Shown here: one piece after another, positions 55,501-63,750 of the stretch
Layout: every line of letters begins with the position of its first letter
How positions within the stretch are numbered: the stretch's first letter is position 1
NCBI RefSeq assembly: GCF_013426915.1
Contig: NZ_AP023181.1
Coordinates: 1,054,001 to 1,118,000 of the forward strand
Length of the DNA: 64,000 nt
Origin: Paraburkholderia sp. PGU19
Lineage (GTDB): Bacteria; Pseudomonadota; Gammaproteobacteria; Burkholderiales; Burkholderiaceae
Direction of reading: 5' to 3'
The notes under the pieces: model-generated
What the model was told of the DNA's origin: nothing
What the model saw: the letters and a program-made list of their open reading frames with translations, nothing else
Database searches by the model: none
Position numbers and translations under genes: made by a program

Positions 55501-58500
55501 CGCCCACTTCGAGGCACGCGACGCTCGCGCGCTCCAGGATCGGCAGATCGGTCACGATATGCCTCCGCCAGAAGTTGATGTGATTGCCATGCAGGTGCAA
55601 CAGCTTTCCGTAGAAGCGCCGGTTGTCGAACTTCTCGTTCAGGCGCAGCGACATGTCGGAAAACTGCACGGCAGAGGAAATGTCGCCGATGCTCGACACC
55701 AGCATCAGCGCGTAATTGCCGTAGGCAAAACTCGAGTTGTCGGTGTTGCCGTACTGCAGCGACAGGATGACGGCCTTCAGCGTGATGAGCGGATAGTACG
55801 CAGGCCGCGCGATAAAGGCGCATGGCATCGCTTCGACCAGCAGATCGACCACCGCGCGTATGGCGGGGTCTTGCGCGACGGGCGCATCGACGAGTTCGCT
55901 GATCGCCCGTCCCGCGAGATACGACGGAATCTGCTGCAACACGGCAGCGACGGCGGGCTCGACATCGTGTTCGACGTCGGGAAGCAGCACGCCGAAATCG
56001 CGCAGCGCAAGCCGCGCGACATCGAAGCTCTCGTCGAATCGCCCGGCCACCTGGTAGGCCGACATGCGCAAGCCGAAAACCTTCGCACGGTCCAGATTCG
56101 AGCGCGCGCGCTCCAGCAGCATGTCGAACAGCGCATCGGCATCGGTGAAATCGCCGGCGAGGTATTCGCATTCGGAGTAGGCCAGGTACAGATCGAACGT
56201 GCTTTCGTAGCGTTGCGTCCAGGCATCTTGCGACAGCAACGCGACGCCTTGCGCCAGATAACGGCACGCCGATGCATATGCGGTCGATCGCATCGCCCGC
56301 CTGCCCGCCATCAGGTTCAGCGCGACAGTGCGCTCGCGCTCTTCGCCCGTCTCGATCAACGCGGCGCCGCGATTGAGCTGATTGACGATATCGAAGATCG
56401 ATTCTTCGAGCGCTTCGGGCGCCGTCCGCGACGCGAGCGCCCGGCCGATCCGCACATGCGTCGCCGCGCGCTTCTCTATCGGAATGAGCGCGTAGGCCGC
56501 CTCCTGCACGCGGTCGTGCGTGAACACGTAAGAACCGTCAAGACGAAAGATGAGGCCCGCTCGCACGGCCAGCCATAGCTTGGCATGTATCGACGCCTCC
56601 GGTTCGCCGTGCACGAGCGTCAGCGTCGCGAAGTCAGCGGCGTTGCCGAGGCTCGCAAGCTGCCCTAATGCTTCGCGCGTCGCATCGGGCAGACGCGTCA
56701 GCTTTGCCGCCATCAGGTCCGCGACGTTTTCGGTGAAGCCCTTCGCGCGGATACGCGGCAAGTCCCAGGTCCACCGCGAAGCGTCGTGGTCGAAAGCAAG
56801 CAGCGATTCGTCTGCGAGCGTGGTCAGGAACTGGATCGCGAAGAACGGATTGCCGCCCGTCTTCTCGTGCACCAGTTGCGCGAGCGGGGCGGCCGTCGCG
56901 TTCGGGCAGTGCAACGCATCGGCGACGAGTTGCGCGACACTGTCGGGCGCAAGCGGCGCAAGCTCGATCCGGTGCACGTTGCCGCCAGCGCGAGCGATCG
57001 CACCCAGCGTGCGCGCGAGCGGGTGCGCCGCGTCGACTTCGTTGTCGCGATAGGCGCCGACCAGCAGCACGTGCTTCACATCAGGGTGCGTAACGAGATG
57101 TTCGAGCAGATCGAGGGTCGCGGTATCGAGCCATTGCAGATCGTCGATAAAGAGCGCGAGCGGATGCTCGTGCCGCGCGAACACACCGAGAAAGCGGCGA
57201 AACACCATCTGAAAGCGGTTCTGCGTCTCTTGCGGCGGCAACGCCGGAACGGGCGACTGCTCGCCGATGATGAGCGCAAGTTCAGGGATCAGATTGACGA
57301 TCACCTGGCCGTTCGGCGCGAGCGCATCCAGCAGCGCGCGCCGCCACGGTTCGATCTCCGCGTCGCTCTTGCTCAGCAGATCGCGCACGAGCGACTGGAA
57401 GGCCTGCGCGAGCGGCACATAGGGAATATCGCGCTTGTACTGATCGAACTTGCCGGATGCGAACAGACCGCGCGGCGGCACCAGCACCTTGTGCAACTCG
57501 TTGACGACCGACGACTTGCCGATGCCTGAATAGCCGGAGATCAGCACGAGCCCGCTCGGGCCGCCCGCGACGATCCCGTTGAACGCCGCCACGATCTCGT
57601 CGATCTGCGCCTCGCGCCCATACAGCTTTTCGGGAATCAGCAGCCGGTCGGACGCATCGCGCGTGCCGAGCGCGAATGGCACGATGCCCGTGTCCGTCTC
57701 GCAAGCAGCGAGGCACGCGCGAAGATCCGCCTCAACGCCAGCCGCCGTCTGATAGCGGTTTTCCGCCGTCTTCGCGAGCAGCTTGAGCACGATCTGCGCG
57801 ACAGGCGCCGGAAGGTCAATCACGCGTTCTTCCGGCGGCACGGGCCTGCGTGCGATGTGGCAATGAATCCACTCCATCGCATCGGCAGCCGCGAAAGGCA
57901 GCGCACCCGTGAGCATCTCGTAGAGCGTGACGCCGAGCGAGTACAGATCGCTGCGTGCATCGATCGATCGGTTCATGCGGCCCGTCTGCTCCGGCGCCAT
58001 GTAAGCAAACGTGCCCGCAATGATTTCAGGCGACGCCGGCGGCTGATGCTCGACCAGCAATTGCGACGCTATACCGAAGCCGGTGAGCCGAACGCTGTCG
58101 TCGCCGTCGACAAGCACGTTTGCAGGCTTGATGTCCTTATGAATGAGGCCGCGTCCATGCACCTGGCCGATCGCATGCGCGAGATTGGCGGCGATGCGCA
58201 GGCATCGGGCAAGTTCGAGCGGCTGGCCGAGCAGGCGCACGAGCGGGTCGCCGCCGTCGTCGTCGAGAAGCAGCATCGGCGGCACTCTGCCGAGATCGAG
58301 CGCAATCGGCTGCGCGGCCCAGCGCGTATCGAGCAGCGAGGCCAGTTCGTATTCGTGTTCGAGGCGCGTGACGCTTTGCGATGCCGGGCGCGTGGCGATC
58401 AGTGCGAGCAGCGAGACAGGGGTGTCGGGCCGTGAGGCGCGACATAACGATAGATCGCCGTCGTCGTGAAGCAGCTCCAGCTGAAACCCAGTGAAGTCCA

Positions 58501-58501
58501 T
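52547..58501 (-). CDS. Giant hybrid sensor: kinase-like, AAA ATPase, GAF, PAS and histidine kinase domains
   Basis: This 1984-residue cytosolic protein has, in order: a Ser/Thr kinase-like domain (about 10-270), an ORC1/STAND-type AAA ATPase (Walker A K329 in GYSGIGKSS; Walker B LALFIDDLQWLD), a long helical TPR-like region (about 630-1300), GAF (about 1330-1490), PAS (about 1500-1620), a second PAS-like part, then HisKA (H1767 in SVAHELNQPL) and HATPase_c (NLLVNAMQAM, EDSGPGIAPED, GMGMGLPICR). The kinase-like domain keeps HKD (D123) but has G141 where DFG has Asp, and no clear VAIK lysine, so it is probably a pseudokinase. The HisKA region is FixL-like, which points to the FixJ-like regulator at 50488. 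Confidence 0.93.
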   Translation of the reverse strand: MDFTGFQLELLHDDGDLSLCRASRPDTPVSLLALIATRPASQSVTRLEHEYELASLLDTRWAAQPIALDLGRVPPMLLLDDDGGDPLVRLLGQPLELARCLRIAANLAHAIGQVHGRGLIHKDIKPANVLVDGDDSVRLTGFGIASQLLVEHQPPASPEIIAGTFAYMAPEQTGRMNRSIDARSDLYSLGVTLYEMLTGALPFAAADAMEWIHCHIARRPVPPEERVIDLPAPVAQIVLKLLAKTAENRYQTAAGVEADLRACLAACETDTGIVPFALGTRDASDRLLIPEKLYGREAQIDEIVAAFNGIVAGGPSGLVLISGYSGIGKSSVVNELHKVLVPPRGLFASGKFDQYKRDIPYVPLAQAFQSLVRDLLSKSDAEIEPWRRALLDALAPNGQVIVNLIPELALIIGEQSPVPALPPQETQNRFQMVFRRFLGVFARHEHPLALFIDDLQWLDTATLDLLEHLVTHPDVKHVLLVGAYRDNEVDAAHPLARTLGAIARAGGNVHRIELAPLAPDSVAQLVADALHCPNATAAPLAQLVHEKTGGNPFFAIQFLTTLADESLLAFDHDASRWTWDLPRIRAKGFTENVADLMAAKLTRLPDATREALGQLASLGNAADFATLTLVHGEPEASIHAKLWLAVRAGLIFRLDGSYVFTHDRVQEAAYALIPIEKRAATHVRIGRALASRTAPEALEESIFDIVNQLNRGAALIETGEERERTVALNLMAGRRAMRSTAYASACRYLAQGVALLSQDAWTQRYESTFDLYLAYSECEYLAGDFTDADALFDMLLERARSNLDRAKVFGLRMSAYQVAGRFDESFDVARLALRDFGVLLPDVEHDVEPAVAAVLQQIPSYLAGRAISELVDAPVAQDPAIRAVVDLLVEAMPCAFIARPAYYPLITLKAVILSLQYGNTDNSSFAYGNYALMLVSSIGDISSAVQFSDMSLRLNEKFDNRRFYGKLLHLHGNHINFWRRHIVTDLPILERASVACLEVGDLVFAGYLAFTTVWQTIEKCAVLDEVQPLSEKHAAFARQSHNDAVLETIRLEQQFVASLRGVTTDPLKLSDAMFDDAACFSAIEKANFGCGIVFYHIMKLILAFHDGRYDDASKAAREAAPMLNAAMALPIEPTFHFFDALTLAARYPTASVEEQQAWRGRLAEKLAKFESWSTHCPENFRHRHALLAAEIARIEGRDSDAMHFYEEAIRAAREHGFIQYQALAHELAAQFHAARGLETIADTYLFNARSCYERWGAKGKVHQLARTYAQLRHDPASLDGTIATSNEQLDLATVVNVSRAIFSGIDLNELIHTLMVLALEHAGANRGLLIFKRGNELRIEAEASTVHDGVDVRLPKIRATGTALPESVLRYVIRTGDSVLLDDASARSPFSSDEYVRRHECRSILCLPLVKQTRLIGVLYLENNLTSDAFTPARTAVLRLLASQAALSLETARLYADLQDAEALLADAQQLSHTGSFDWHVSSGELIWSKESFRIFGFDAGAAPTVDMMFGRVHPDDITFVRLAFDRATHDRQPFDVEHRLLMPDGSIRHLQVVARVVVDAESSLRVLGALKDITVRKQAHAALERSEHRYRSLFFDMPVGLWQIEAQPLMALLTELRAQGVDDLSAYIDGHPGWLDRAMEMLIVEEVNHHAAQMFGAKDRSALLGPLPWVWRESPGTFRRALESRYGGKAIFQETTKLPTLDGRIIDVLFTIARPSSAEDLGIALISLVDLTERVRAQDMLQRLQADFAHAARISMLGELTASVAHELNQPLSAIAMNSAIGNRWLDRAVPDVAEARQINVRIGADARRAVDIVDRIRGMALRRGPKRAVAQLDELIDEALIFLQHEVQSRGVIVLRQRAAVLPMVFADRIQLQQVIVNLLVNAMQAMEQAGSSERKITIRTETREDATVYCATEDSGPGIAPEDLNRLFQSFYTTKENGMGMGLPICRTIIEAHGGRIAADNLSMHGGARFHFTLPCGDAAS

Positions 58502-58657
58502 GACGAAGCTCCCGGTTTCGCCTCACGTAACGAATCGGGAATAGCCTAACATGCAAGAATGCGATCGCGCCCCCAAGGGCCGCGTTGCAGGAAACGACGG
58601 TTGCGGCCACAACGGGCGCGTGCAACCGTCGTCGGAGAAACGCGTCGTCTTGCAGGG

Positions 58658-59497
58658 CTAGCGCCCCAGCGTGCCCGTGTAATAGCCGAGCCGCGCTTCC
58701 ACATCGTGGTTCTTCTGCAGCCCGAGCTGCATCAGCTGCGCGATCCGTTCCTGCGCCTGCGGACGGCCAACCGACGCGATGAAAGCGTCCCATTCGGGCG
58801 CGACGTCCTTGTCGGGCGGCAAGGTCACGGCATTCACCTGACGCTTGATCGCAACGAGCGCCTCTCTATCGAACGACGCGATTCTCGATGCGAGCCCATC
58901 CACGAATGCGTCGAGCTCGCTGTCCGCGAATGCGCGGTTCACATAGCCGTAGCGCTCCGCCAGTTCGCCGTCGATATCGTTGCCGCTCAACAGCACTTCC
59001 AGCGCGCGCCCGCGCCCGATCAGACGCGACAGGCGATTCATCGGCCCGCCACCCGGCACCAGCGCGGCGCCGACTTCCCACTGCGAAAGCAGCGCTTTCT
59101 CGCGGCTCGCAAAGCGCATGTCGCTGGCCAGCGCCAGTTCGCTGCCGACGCCCGTCGCGCGGCCCCTGATCGACGCGATCGATACGACGGGCGCCCGTCC
59201 CAACCGCGAGAGCATGTCCGGTAGCGGCGGCATGCCTGTCGGCCCCGGCGGCATGCTCGTGGTCTCCTGCAATGGCGGAATGAAGTCGTAATGCGTGAGG
59301 AAGAAATCCGGCACCGCGCTTTCGAACACTACAACCTTGACTTCGGGATCGGTTTCGAGCGCGGTCACGACGGCATTCAACTGCGGCATCGAGTCGGGTC
59401 CGAAGATGTTGAAAGGCGGGTTGTCGATGATTACGCGCCAGTAGGCCGGGCTGCGTCGTTCAATCCGAAACTGCTGATGCGAACTGGCGTTGGTCAT
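58658..59497 (-). CDS. Crotonase-fold protein (enoyl-CoA hydratase/isomerase family)
   Basis: This 279-residue protein has the crotonase fold with the oxyanion-hole segment RGRATGVGSELALASDMRFA. The acidic pair of true enoyl-CoA hydratase is not obvious, so it may be an isomerase or other crotonase. The ligand loop is longer than usual (QETTSMPPGPTGMPPLPDML). ATG 59497 has GGAG 6 bases upstream; an ATG four codons earlier abuts its ribosome-binding site. The next gene upstream is the DJ-1-type protein, 71 bases away. Confidence 0.85.
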   Translation of the reverse strand: MTNASSHQQFRIERRSPAYWRVIIDNPPFNIFGPDSMPQLNAVVTALETDPEVKVVVFESAVPDFFLTHYDFIPPLQETTSMPPGPTGMPPLPDMLSRLGRAPVVSIASIRGRATGVGSELALASDMRFASREKALLSQWEVGAALVPGGGPMNRLSRLIGRGRALEVLLSGNDIDGELAERYGYVNRAFADSELDAFVDGLASRIASFDREALVAIKRQVNAVTLPPDKDVAPEWDAFIASVGRPQAQERIAQLMQLGLQKNHDVEARLGYYTGTLGR

Positions 59498-59568
59498 GTC
59501 ACTCTCCATCCTTCAGGCGGAAGCGGCCCTTCTTTCTGGGCCGCCAGGTGCAATGAGCGAAACGCTCG

Positions 59569-60258
59569 TTATTTCGAATGCAGCTGATCGAGCACTTTGA
59601 GCAGATCGCGCGCGCCGGCCGTGGAGGAAGCAGGGTTCTGCCCCGTGACGAGGCGGCCATCGACGATCGAGAAGCTCTGCCAGTCGTCGACCTTCTCGAA
59701 CAGTCCGCCCAGCCGCTTCAGTTCGTCTTCGACGAGAAACGGCACGACCTTTGTGAGTTGCACGGCTTCTTCTTCCGAATTCGTGAACCCGGTCACACGC
59801 TTGCCCTTGACGAGCGGCTCGCCATTCACCTTCACATGCCGTAGCACGCCGGGCGCATGACACACGAGCGCGACGGGCTTGCCAGCGTTGTAAAAGTTCT
59901 CGATCAGCGCAATGGATTGCGGGTCTTCCGCCAGATCCCACATCGGGCCGTGTCCGCCCGGATAGAACACCGCGTCGTAGTCGTCCGCTTTGACCGTGCT
60001 GAGTTTCACCGTGTTGGCGAGCACCTTTTGCGCGGCTGGATCGTTCTTGAAGCGCTCCGTCAGCTCTGTTTTACCTTCTGGCGTATCGCTCTTCGGATCG
60101 AGCGGCGGCTGTCCACCCTTAGGTGAGCTGACGGTTATCGTCACGCCAGCATCGAGAAACGTGAAATAGGGAGCCGCGAATTCCTCTAACCAGAAACCTG
60201 TCTTCTTCCCGGTGTTACCGAGTTGATCATGGGACGTCAACACCATCAGGATCTTCAT
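59569..60258 (-). CDS. DJ-1/PfpI-superfamily protein (Hsp31-like, glyoxalase III type)
   Basis: This 229-residue protein has the nucleophile elbow LVCHAPGVL with C133-H134 and an acidic residue at E25 (GFWLEEF), the Glu-Cys-His set of Hsp31/glyoxalase III-type enzymes that detoxify methylglyoxal or act as deglycase/chaperone. FYPGGHGPMWDL is the typical GATase-like loop. The start at MKILM is used; the longer reading lacks support. It may form a stress-response unit with the crotonase gene downstream. Confidence 0.88.
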   Translation of the reverse strand: MKILMVLTSHDQLGNTGKKTGFWLEEFAAPYFTFLDAGVTITVSSPKGGQPPLDPKSDTPEGKTELTERFKNDPAAQKVLANTVKLSTVKADDYDAVFYPGGHGPMWDLAEDPQSIALIENFYNAGKPVALVCHAPGVLRHVKVNGEPLVKGKRVTGFTNSEEEAVQLTKVVPFLVEDELKRLGGLFEKVDDWQSFSIVDGRLVTGQNPASSTAGARDLLKVLDQLHSK

Positions 60259-60555
60259 TGTCGCACTCGCATGATGAAAGAATGATGTAGCTGCCGATTG
60301 AACGGGGCGATCCACGTAAAGTGGCAAGTGCAATATAGTCCTTGCCGGTAGCGCCGACAAACGAAGGTCCTTGCGCTAATACCAAAGTATAGGTGTCGAT
60401 ACGTACGTGCTATCGACTCGCTGGACCACTTGCGGTTTCATCATTCCAGGTGCCGCATCCACCCCGCCGACACACCGTTCGCCTTTGGGACCCTCGCGCG
60501 TTCCAAACCGATGCGATTCATTCGAGAAGCAGTTGTCTACTCGTGAGAAACGAAC

Positions 60556-60891
60556 ATGAAGGCCAGTAGCATCGACGTCAATCTGTCGACCCGAGAAATC
60601 CAGGTACGTGGGACAGCGATCCCGTTGGGCAGCCGAGCATTCGATATTCTTACCGTGCTGATGGCAGCGCACGGCCAGGTCGTATCGCTCGAAGATATTC
60701 TTCGTAAGGTGTGGCCCGACACGGTCGTCGAGGAATCGAACATACGCGTGCACGTTTGCGCGTTACGCAAGGCACTGGGCGAAGACCGGCGCCTGATTCA
60801 GAACATACCGGGACGCGGCTACCGGTTGACGCCTAAATGCGATATGCCGGCTGCGAGAGCCGGCATGTCGATGGCAAGCGAAGAGCGGTAA
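60556..60891 (+). CDS. Stand-alone winged-helix (OmpR-type) DNA-binding protein
   Basis: This 111-residue protein has one OmpR/CadC-type winged helix filling residues 5-95: IPLGSRAFDILTVLMAAHGQ, SLEDILRKVWPDTVVEESNI, and the terminal hairpin IPGRGYRL. Usually this domain is joined to a receiver or to a large ATPase/TPR sensor. Here the stop follows 17 residues after the domain, so it is either a small autonomous regulator or a truncated one. The 297 bases upstream contain no gene and the ribosome-binding site is weak (GAGAA). Confidence 0.75.
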   Translation: MKASSIDVNLSTREIQVRGTAIPLGSRAFDILTVLMAAHGQVVSLEDILRKVWPDTVVEESNIRVHVCALRKALGEDRRLIQNIPGRGYRLTPKCDMPAARAGMSMASEER

Positions 60892-61003
60892 CCGGGCATT
60901 TCGGCCAGTTGACCGCGACAGGCGCGGCGCTGTCCGAACTGGTTGCATCTGCAAGCGAACTGCGTTGCGACGCAGTTCGCGCAGCGGCCAGAGCGCTAAA
61001 GCG

Positions 61004-61981
61004 TCAGAACGATTCGCCGGCCATTTCTTCCGTCTTGCGCCACAGCGCCTCGGCATTCGCAGCGTCGAGCGCGTATTGGCGTACGCCTTCGCTGACGGGC
61101 GTAATGACGACGTCGTCGGCAACGACTTCGCTCACGCGGCAGTTCTCGCAGTATCGGCCGCCGACCTCATCCGCCGATGCAACCACAGCCGCCCACACCG
61201 AAGTCGCGGCGCCCTGCGGAACGGTCTTGAACTGGAACGGCGGCTTTCCTTCGGACGCAAGCTGACTGTTGATTGTTTCCAGCAGCCCGGCCATTTGCCC
61301 TTCGTCCATATGACGGGCGAGTTCCGTCTGAATGCCGCCCGGATGGACGGCTGCCGCGCGCACGCCGCGTGCCTGATGCCGCTGGTCGAAGGCGACCGCG
61401 AACAGGATGTTCGCCGTCTTCGCGCGTCCGTAGGCAACGAAGGGATCGTAGGGCGTGCGTTCGAAGTTCGGATCGTCGAGATCGACATTCGCGAAACGAT
61501 GCCCCGACGATGCCAGTAAGACCACGCGGCTACCCGATCGCAGAAGCGGCGCAAGACGATTCACCAGCACGAAGTGGCCGATATGGTTCGTGCCGAACTG
61601 CGTTTCGAATCCATCCGCTGTTTTGCCGAAGGGCGTCGCCATCACGCCCGCATTCGCGATGATCACGTCGAACGGTTTGCCTTCTTGCAGCAGCGTGTCG
61701 GCGCACGCGCGCACGCTTTCGAGACTCGCGAGATCGAGCGACACCAGGTCGATGCTGCCTTCACCCGCGGCCGCTTCGCGGCGCGCTGCGGCGATGGCGC
61801 GCGTCGCCTTGTCGAGGTCGCGCGCAGCGCCAACGACGCTCGCGCCACGCGCGGCCAGCGAACGCGCCGTCTCCACGCCGAGACCCGCCGACACGCCCGT
61901 GACGAGAATCCGCTTGCCACGCAGATCGATGCCCGCAAGCACGTCGTCTGTCGTCGATGTCGCACCCAATTTTTCAGCCAT
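61004..61981 (-). CDS. Short-chain dehydrogenase/reductase
   Basis: This 325-residue NAD(P)-dependent oxidoreductase has the cofactor motif TGVSAGLG, NAG at ANAGVM, catalytic Ser in LLASSGH and YxxxK in AYGRAKTAN. It belongs to the retinol dehydrogenase-like/WWOX-like SDR group. GAGG lies 5 bases before ATG 61981. It is divergent from a TetR repressor gene with two matching operators between, so it is probably induced by a toxic aldehyde, ketone or aromatic compound. Substrate unknown. Confidence 0.92.
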   Translation of the reverse strand: MAEKLGATSTTDDVLAGIDLRGKRILVTGVSAGLGVETARSLAARGASVVGAARDLDKATRAIAAARREAAAGEGSIDLVSLDLASLESVRACADTLLQEGKPFDVIIANAGVMATPFGKTADGFETQFGTNHIGHFVLVNRLAPLLRSGSRVVLLASSGHRFANVDLDDPNFERTPYDPFVAYGRAKTANILFAVAFDQRHQARGVRAAAVHPGGIQTELARHMDEGQMAGLLETINSQLASEGKPPFQFKTVPQGAATSVWAAVVASADEVGGRYCENCRVSEVVADDVVITPVSEGVRQYALDAANAEALWRKTEEMAGESF

Positions 61982-62031
61982 TTCCGCCTCTCTGTTCGCA
62001 GTAAGGTTGACGTTTCGCGTCACGAGGGATA

Positions 62032-62082
62032 AAACGGAGTCTCTCTCCGTTTTTACAGGATAAGCGGAGACAGTCTCCGTTT
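62032..62082. promoter_or_regulatory. Two tandem palindromic operators between SDR and TetR genes
   Basis: Two near-identical 21-bp sites, AAACGGAG-N5-CTCCGTTT (62032-62052) and AAGCGGAGACAGTCTCCGTTT (62062-62082), lie 30 bases apart in the divergent promoter region. Each has CGGAG/CTCCG arms. They are strong candidates for binding the adjacent TetR protein. Confidence 0.7.
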
Positions 62083-62113
62083 GCAAGCACTAAAAGGTAA
62101 GACAAAGGGTTAA

Positions 62114-62692
62114 ATGAATCACTCGACGCCAAAGGAAAGGAAGCCGCGCGCCGATGCGCTGCGTAATCGCGAGCGCATTCTCGACGAAGCGAAGAAGGCG
62201 TTCACGCGCGAAGGCGCCGATATCAGTCTCGAAGACCTCGCCCGTCAGGCGGGCGTCGGGCCTGGCACGCTGTACCGCCACTTTCCGACCCGCGACGCGC
62301 TGCTGGAGAGCGTCTACCGCGCCGAAGTCGAAAAGCTCGCGAAGGAAGAGCGCAGGCTGAGCGAGACGATGCCACCCATCGACGCGCTGAAAGCGTGGAT
62401 GCTGCTGTTCGTCGACTACATCGCGACGAAGAAGATCATCGCGCCCGCGCTGAATTCGCTGGTAGGCGGCCCGTCGAAGGTATTCGAATCGTCGGGCGCG
62501 CAGATCGTGGACGCGATTCATTCGCTCGTCACGCGCGCAATCGAAAGCGGCGATATTCGCGCCGATCTCGATCCGCTCGACCTGTTTCGCGCGCTCGTCG
62601 GGGTGTCGAATGTCGCGTCGGCGCCGGACTGGCAGCAAAGCGCGCGCAGGCTGGTGGAGATTCTGCTGATCGGGTCTCGACCCGGCGCGTGA
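62114..62692 (+). CDS. TetR-family transcriptional repressor
   Basis: This 192-residue protein has the TetR helix-turn-helix at about 15-60 (RERILDEAKKAFTREGADIS / LARQAGVGPGTLYRHFPTRD) and a C-terminal ligand domain. It is divergent from an SDR gene, with paired operators in the shared promoter region. Autoregulation and control of the SDR are expected from this arrangement. The ligand is unknown. Confidence 0.92.
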   Translation: MNHSTPKERKPRADALRNRERILDEAKKAFTREGADISLEDLARQAGVGPGTLYRHFPTRDALLESVYRAEVEKLAKEERRLSETMPPIDALKAWMLLFVDYIATKKIIAPALNSLVGGPSKVFESSGAQIVDAIHSLVTRAIESGDIRADLDPLDLFRALVGVSNVASAPDWQQSARRLVEILLIGSRPGA

Positions 62693-62829
62693 GTCCCGCC
62701 TGGCGCAAATGACGCCAAAAATGTCATTTACGACAATGGCTCGGACGCGGTTTTCTGATTACATTGGTCCCGTCCGATACTTGCCCGAACTCGGACGACA
62801 TCCGATCAATCTTCGCAGCTGGAGCAAAC

Positions 62830-63564
62830 ATGAGCAGCACGTCGCATCGTTCGACAACAGCCAATCTCGACCGCCCGATCTGGACGGCGCTCACGACGAG
62901 CCAGGCGCATCTCGGACTCGGCGATGCGCTCGCGCGCCGCTATCACCCCGACGTGGCGCCGTTCGCGGCGTTGGTGTCGGACACGCCCGCCGCTTATGAA
63001 TCGCTGCATCAGCTTCTGCAACCCAACGAACAGGTTGCGTTGCTGTCGCTGGCGCCTCTCGCTGGCATCGAAACGCTTCAGGTCGAGCATGTCGGTACGC
63101 TCCATCAGATGGTTGCTGCGCGCGACGAAGCAGGGACCGTGGACGATCTGGACGTGATCCGTCTGGGCCACGTCGACGCGAAAGAGATGCTCGACCTCGC
63201 GCAAAAAACCAAGCCGGGCCCGTTCGGCACGCGCACTCACGAAATGGGCCACTATATCGGCGTTCGCGATCACGGCCGGCTGGTTGCGATGGCGGGCGAA
63301 CGGATGTGCCTCGACGGATATGTCGAAATCAGCGCCGTCTGCGTCGATGACGACTGGCGCGGCAAAGGTCTCGCAGGGCGGCTAATCAATATCTTGCGCA
63401 AAGAAATCGCGCAGCGCGGCGAGACCCCTTTTCTGCACGTGTTCAGTCACAACACGACGGCGATCCGCCTGTATGAAAAACTCGGCTTCGAGTTGCGCCG
63501 CGAGTTCGTTCTCAACCGGATCGGCCATGCCGATGCAAGCGTGAATCCCGCTCGTCACGCCTGA
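62830..63564 (+). CDS. GNAT-family N-acetyltransferase
   Basis: This 244-residue protein has a degenerate N-terminal half and a C-terminal GNAT domain (about 130-235) with the acetyl-CoA pyrophosphate loop VDDDWRGKGLAGRLI and the late motif NTTAIRLYEKLGF. It belongs to the FR47-like group. GGAG lies 5 bases before ATG 62830. The target amine is unknown. Confidence 0.88.
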   Translation: MSSTSHRSTTANLDRPIWTALTTSQAHLGLGDALARRYHPDVAPFAALVSDTPAAYESLHQLLQPNEQVALLSLAPLAGIETLQVEHVGTLHQMVAARDEAGTVDDLDVIRLGHVDAKEMLDLAQKTKPGPFGTRTHEMGHYIGVRDHGRLVAMAGERMCLDGYVEISAVCVDDDWRGKGLAGRLINILRKEIAQRGETPFLHVFSHNTTAIRLYEKLGFELRREFVLNRIGHADASVNPARHA

Positions 63565-63643
63565 TTCGCCGCACTCCGCACACTCACAAACCGCGCCTTC
63601 CGCTCTCCGCAACCGTCAAGTTCTCATTCATGTGACCGTTAAC

Positions 63644-63670
63644 AAGGCCGCAGCAACGTCCTGCGGCCTT
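63644..63670 (+). terminator. Intrinsic terminator-like hairpin
   Basis: A perfect 10-bp stem (AAGGCCGCAG / CTGCGGCCTT) with a 7-base loop lies 80 bases after the GNAT stop. The T-run is short, but stem strength supports a terminator. Confidence 0.65.
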
Positions 63671-63720
63671 TGCTCTCGCGCTCGGCTGCGGGGGTGTGGG
63701 GCAGCGTCATGTTTTCTTTC

Positions 63721-63750
63721 AGAATCTACTAGAATCTAGAATCTGTTGTT
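63721..63750 (+). repeat. Direct repeats at the left end of an IS607-type element
   Basis: AGAATCT occurs three times (63721-63727, 63731-63737, 63738-63744) just before the recombinase ATG. Short end-proximal repeats of this kind are likely TnpA binding sites; IS607 elements lack terminal inverted repeats. The AT-rich tract contrasts with the host GC level. Confidence 0.6.
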
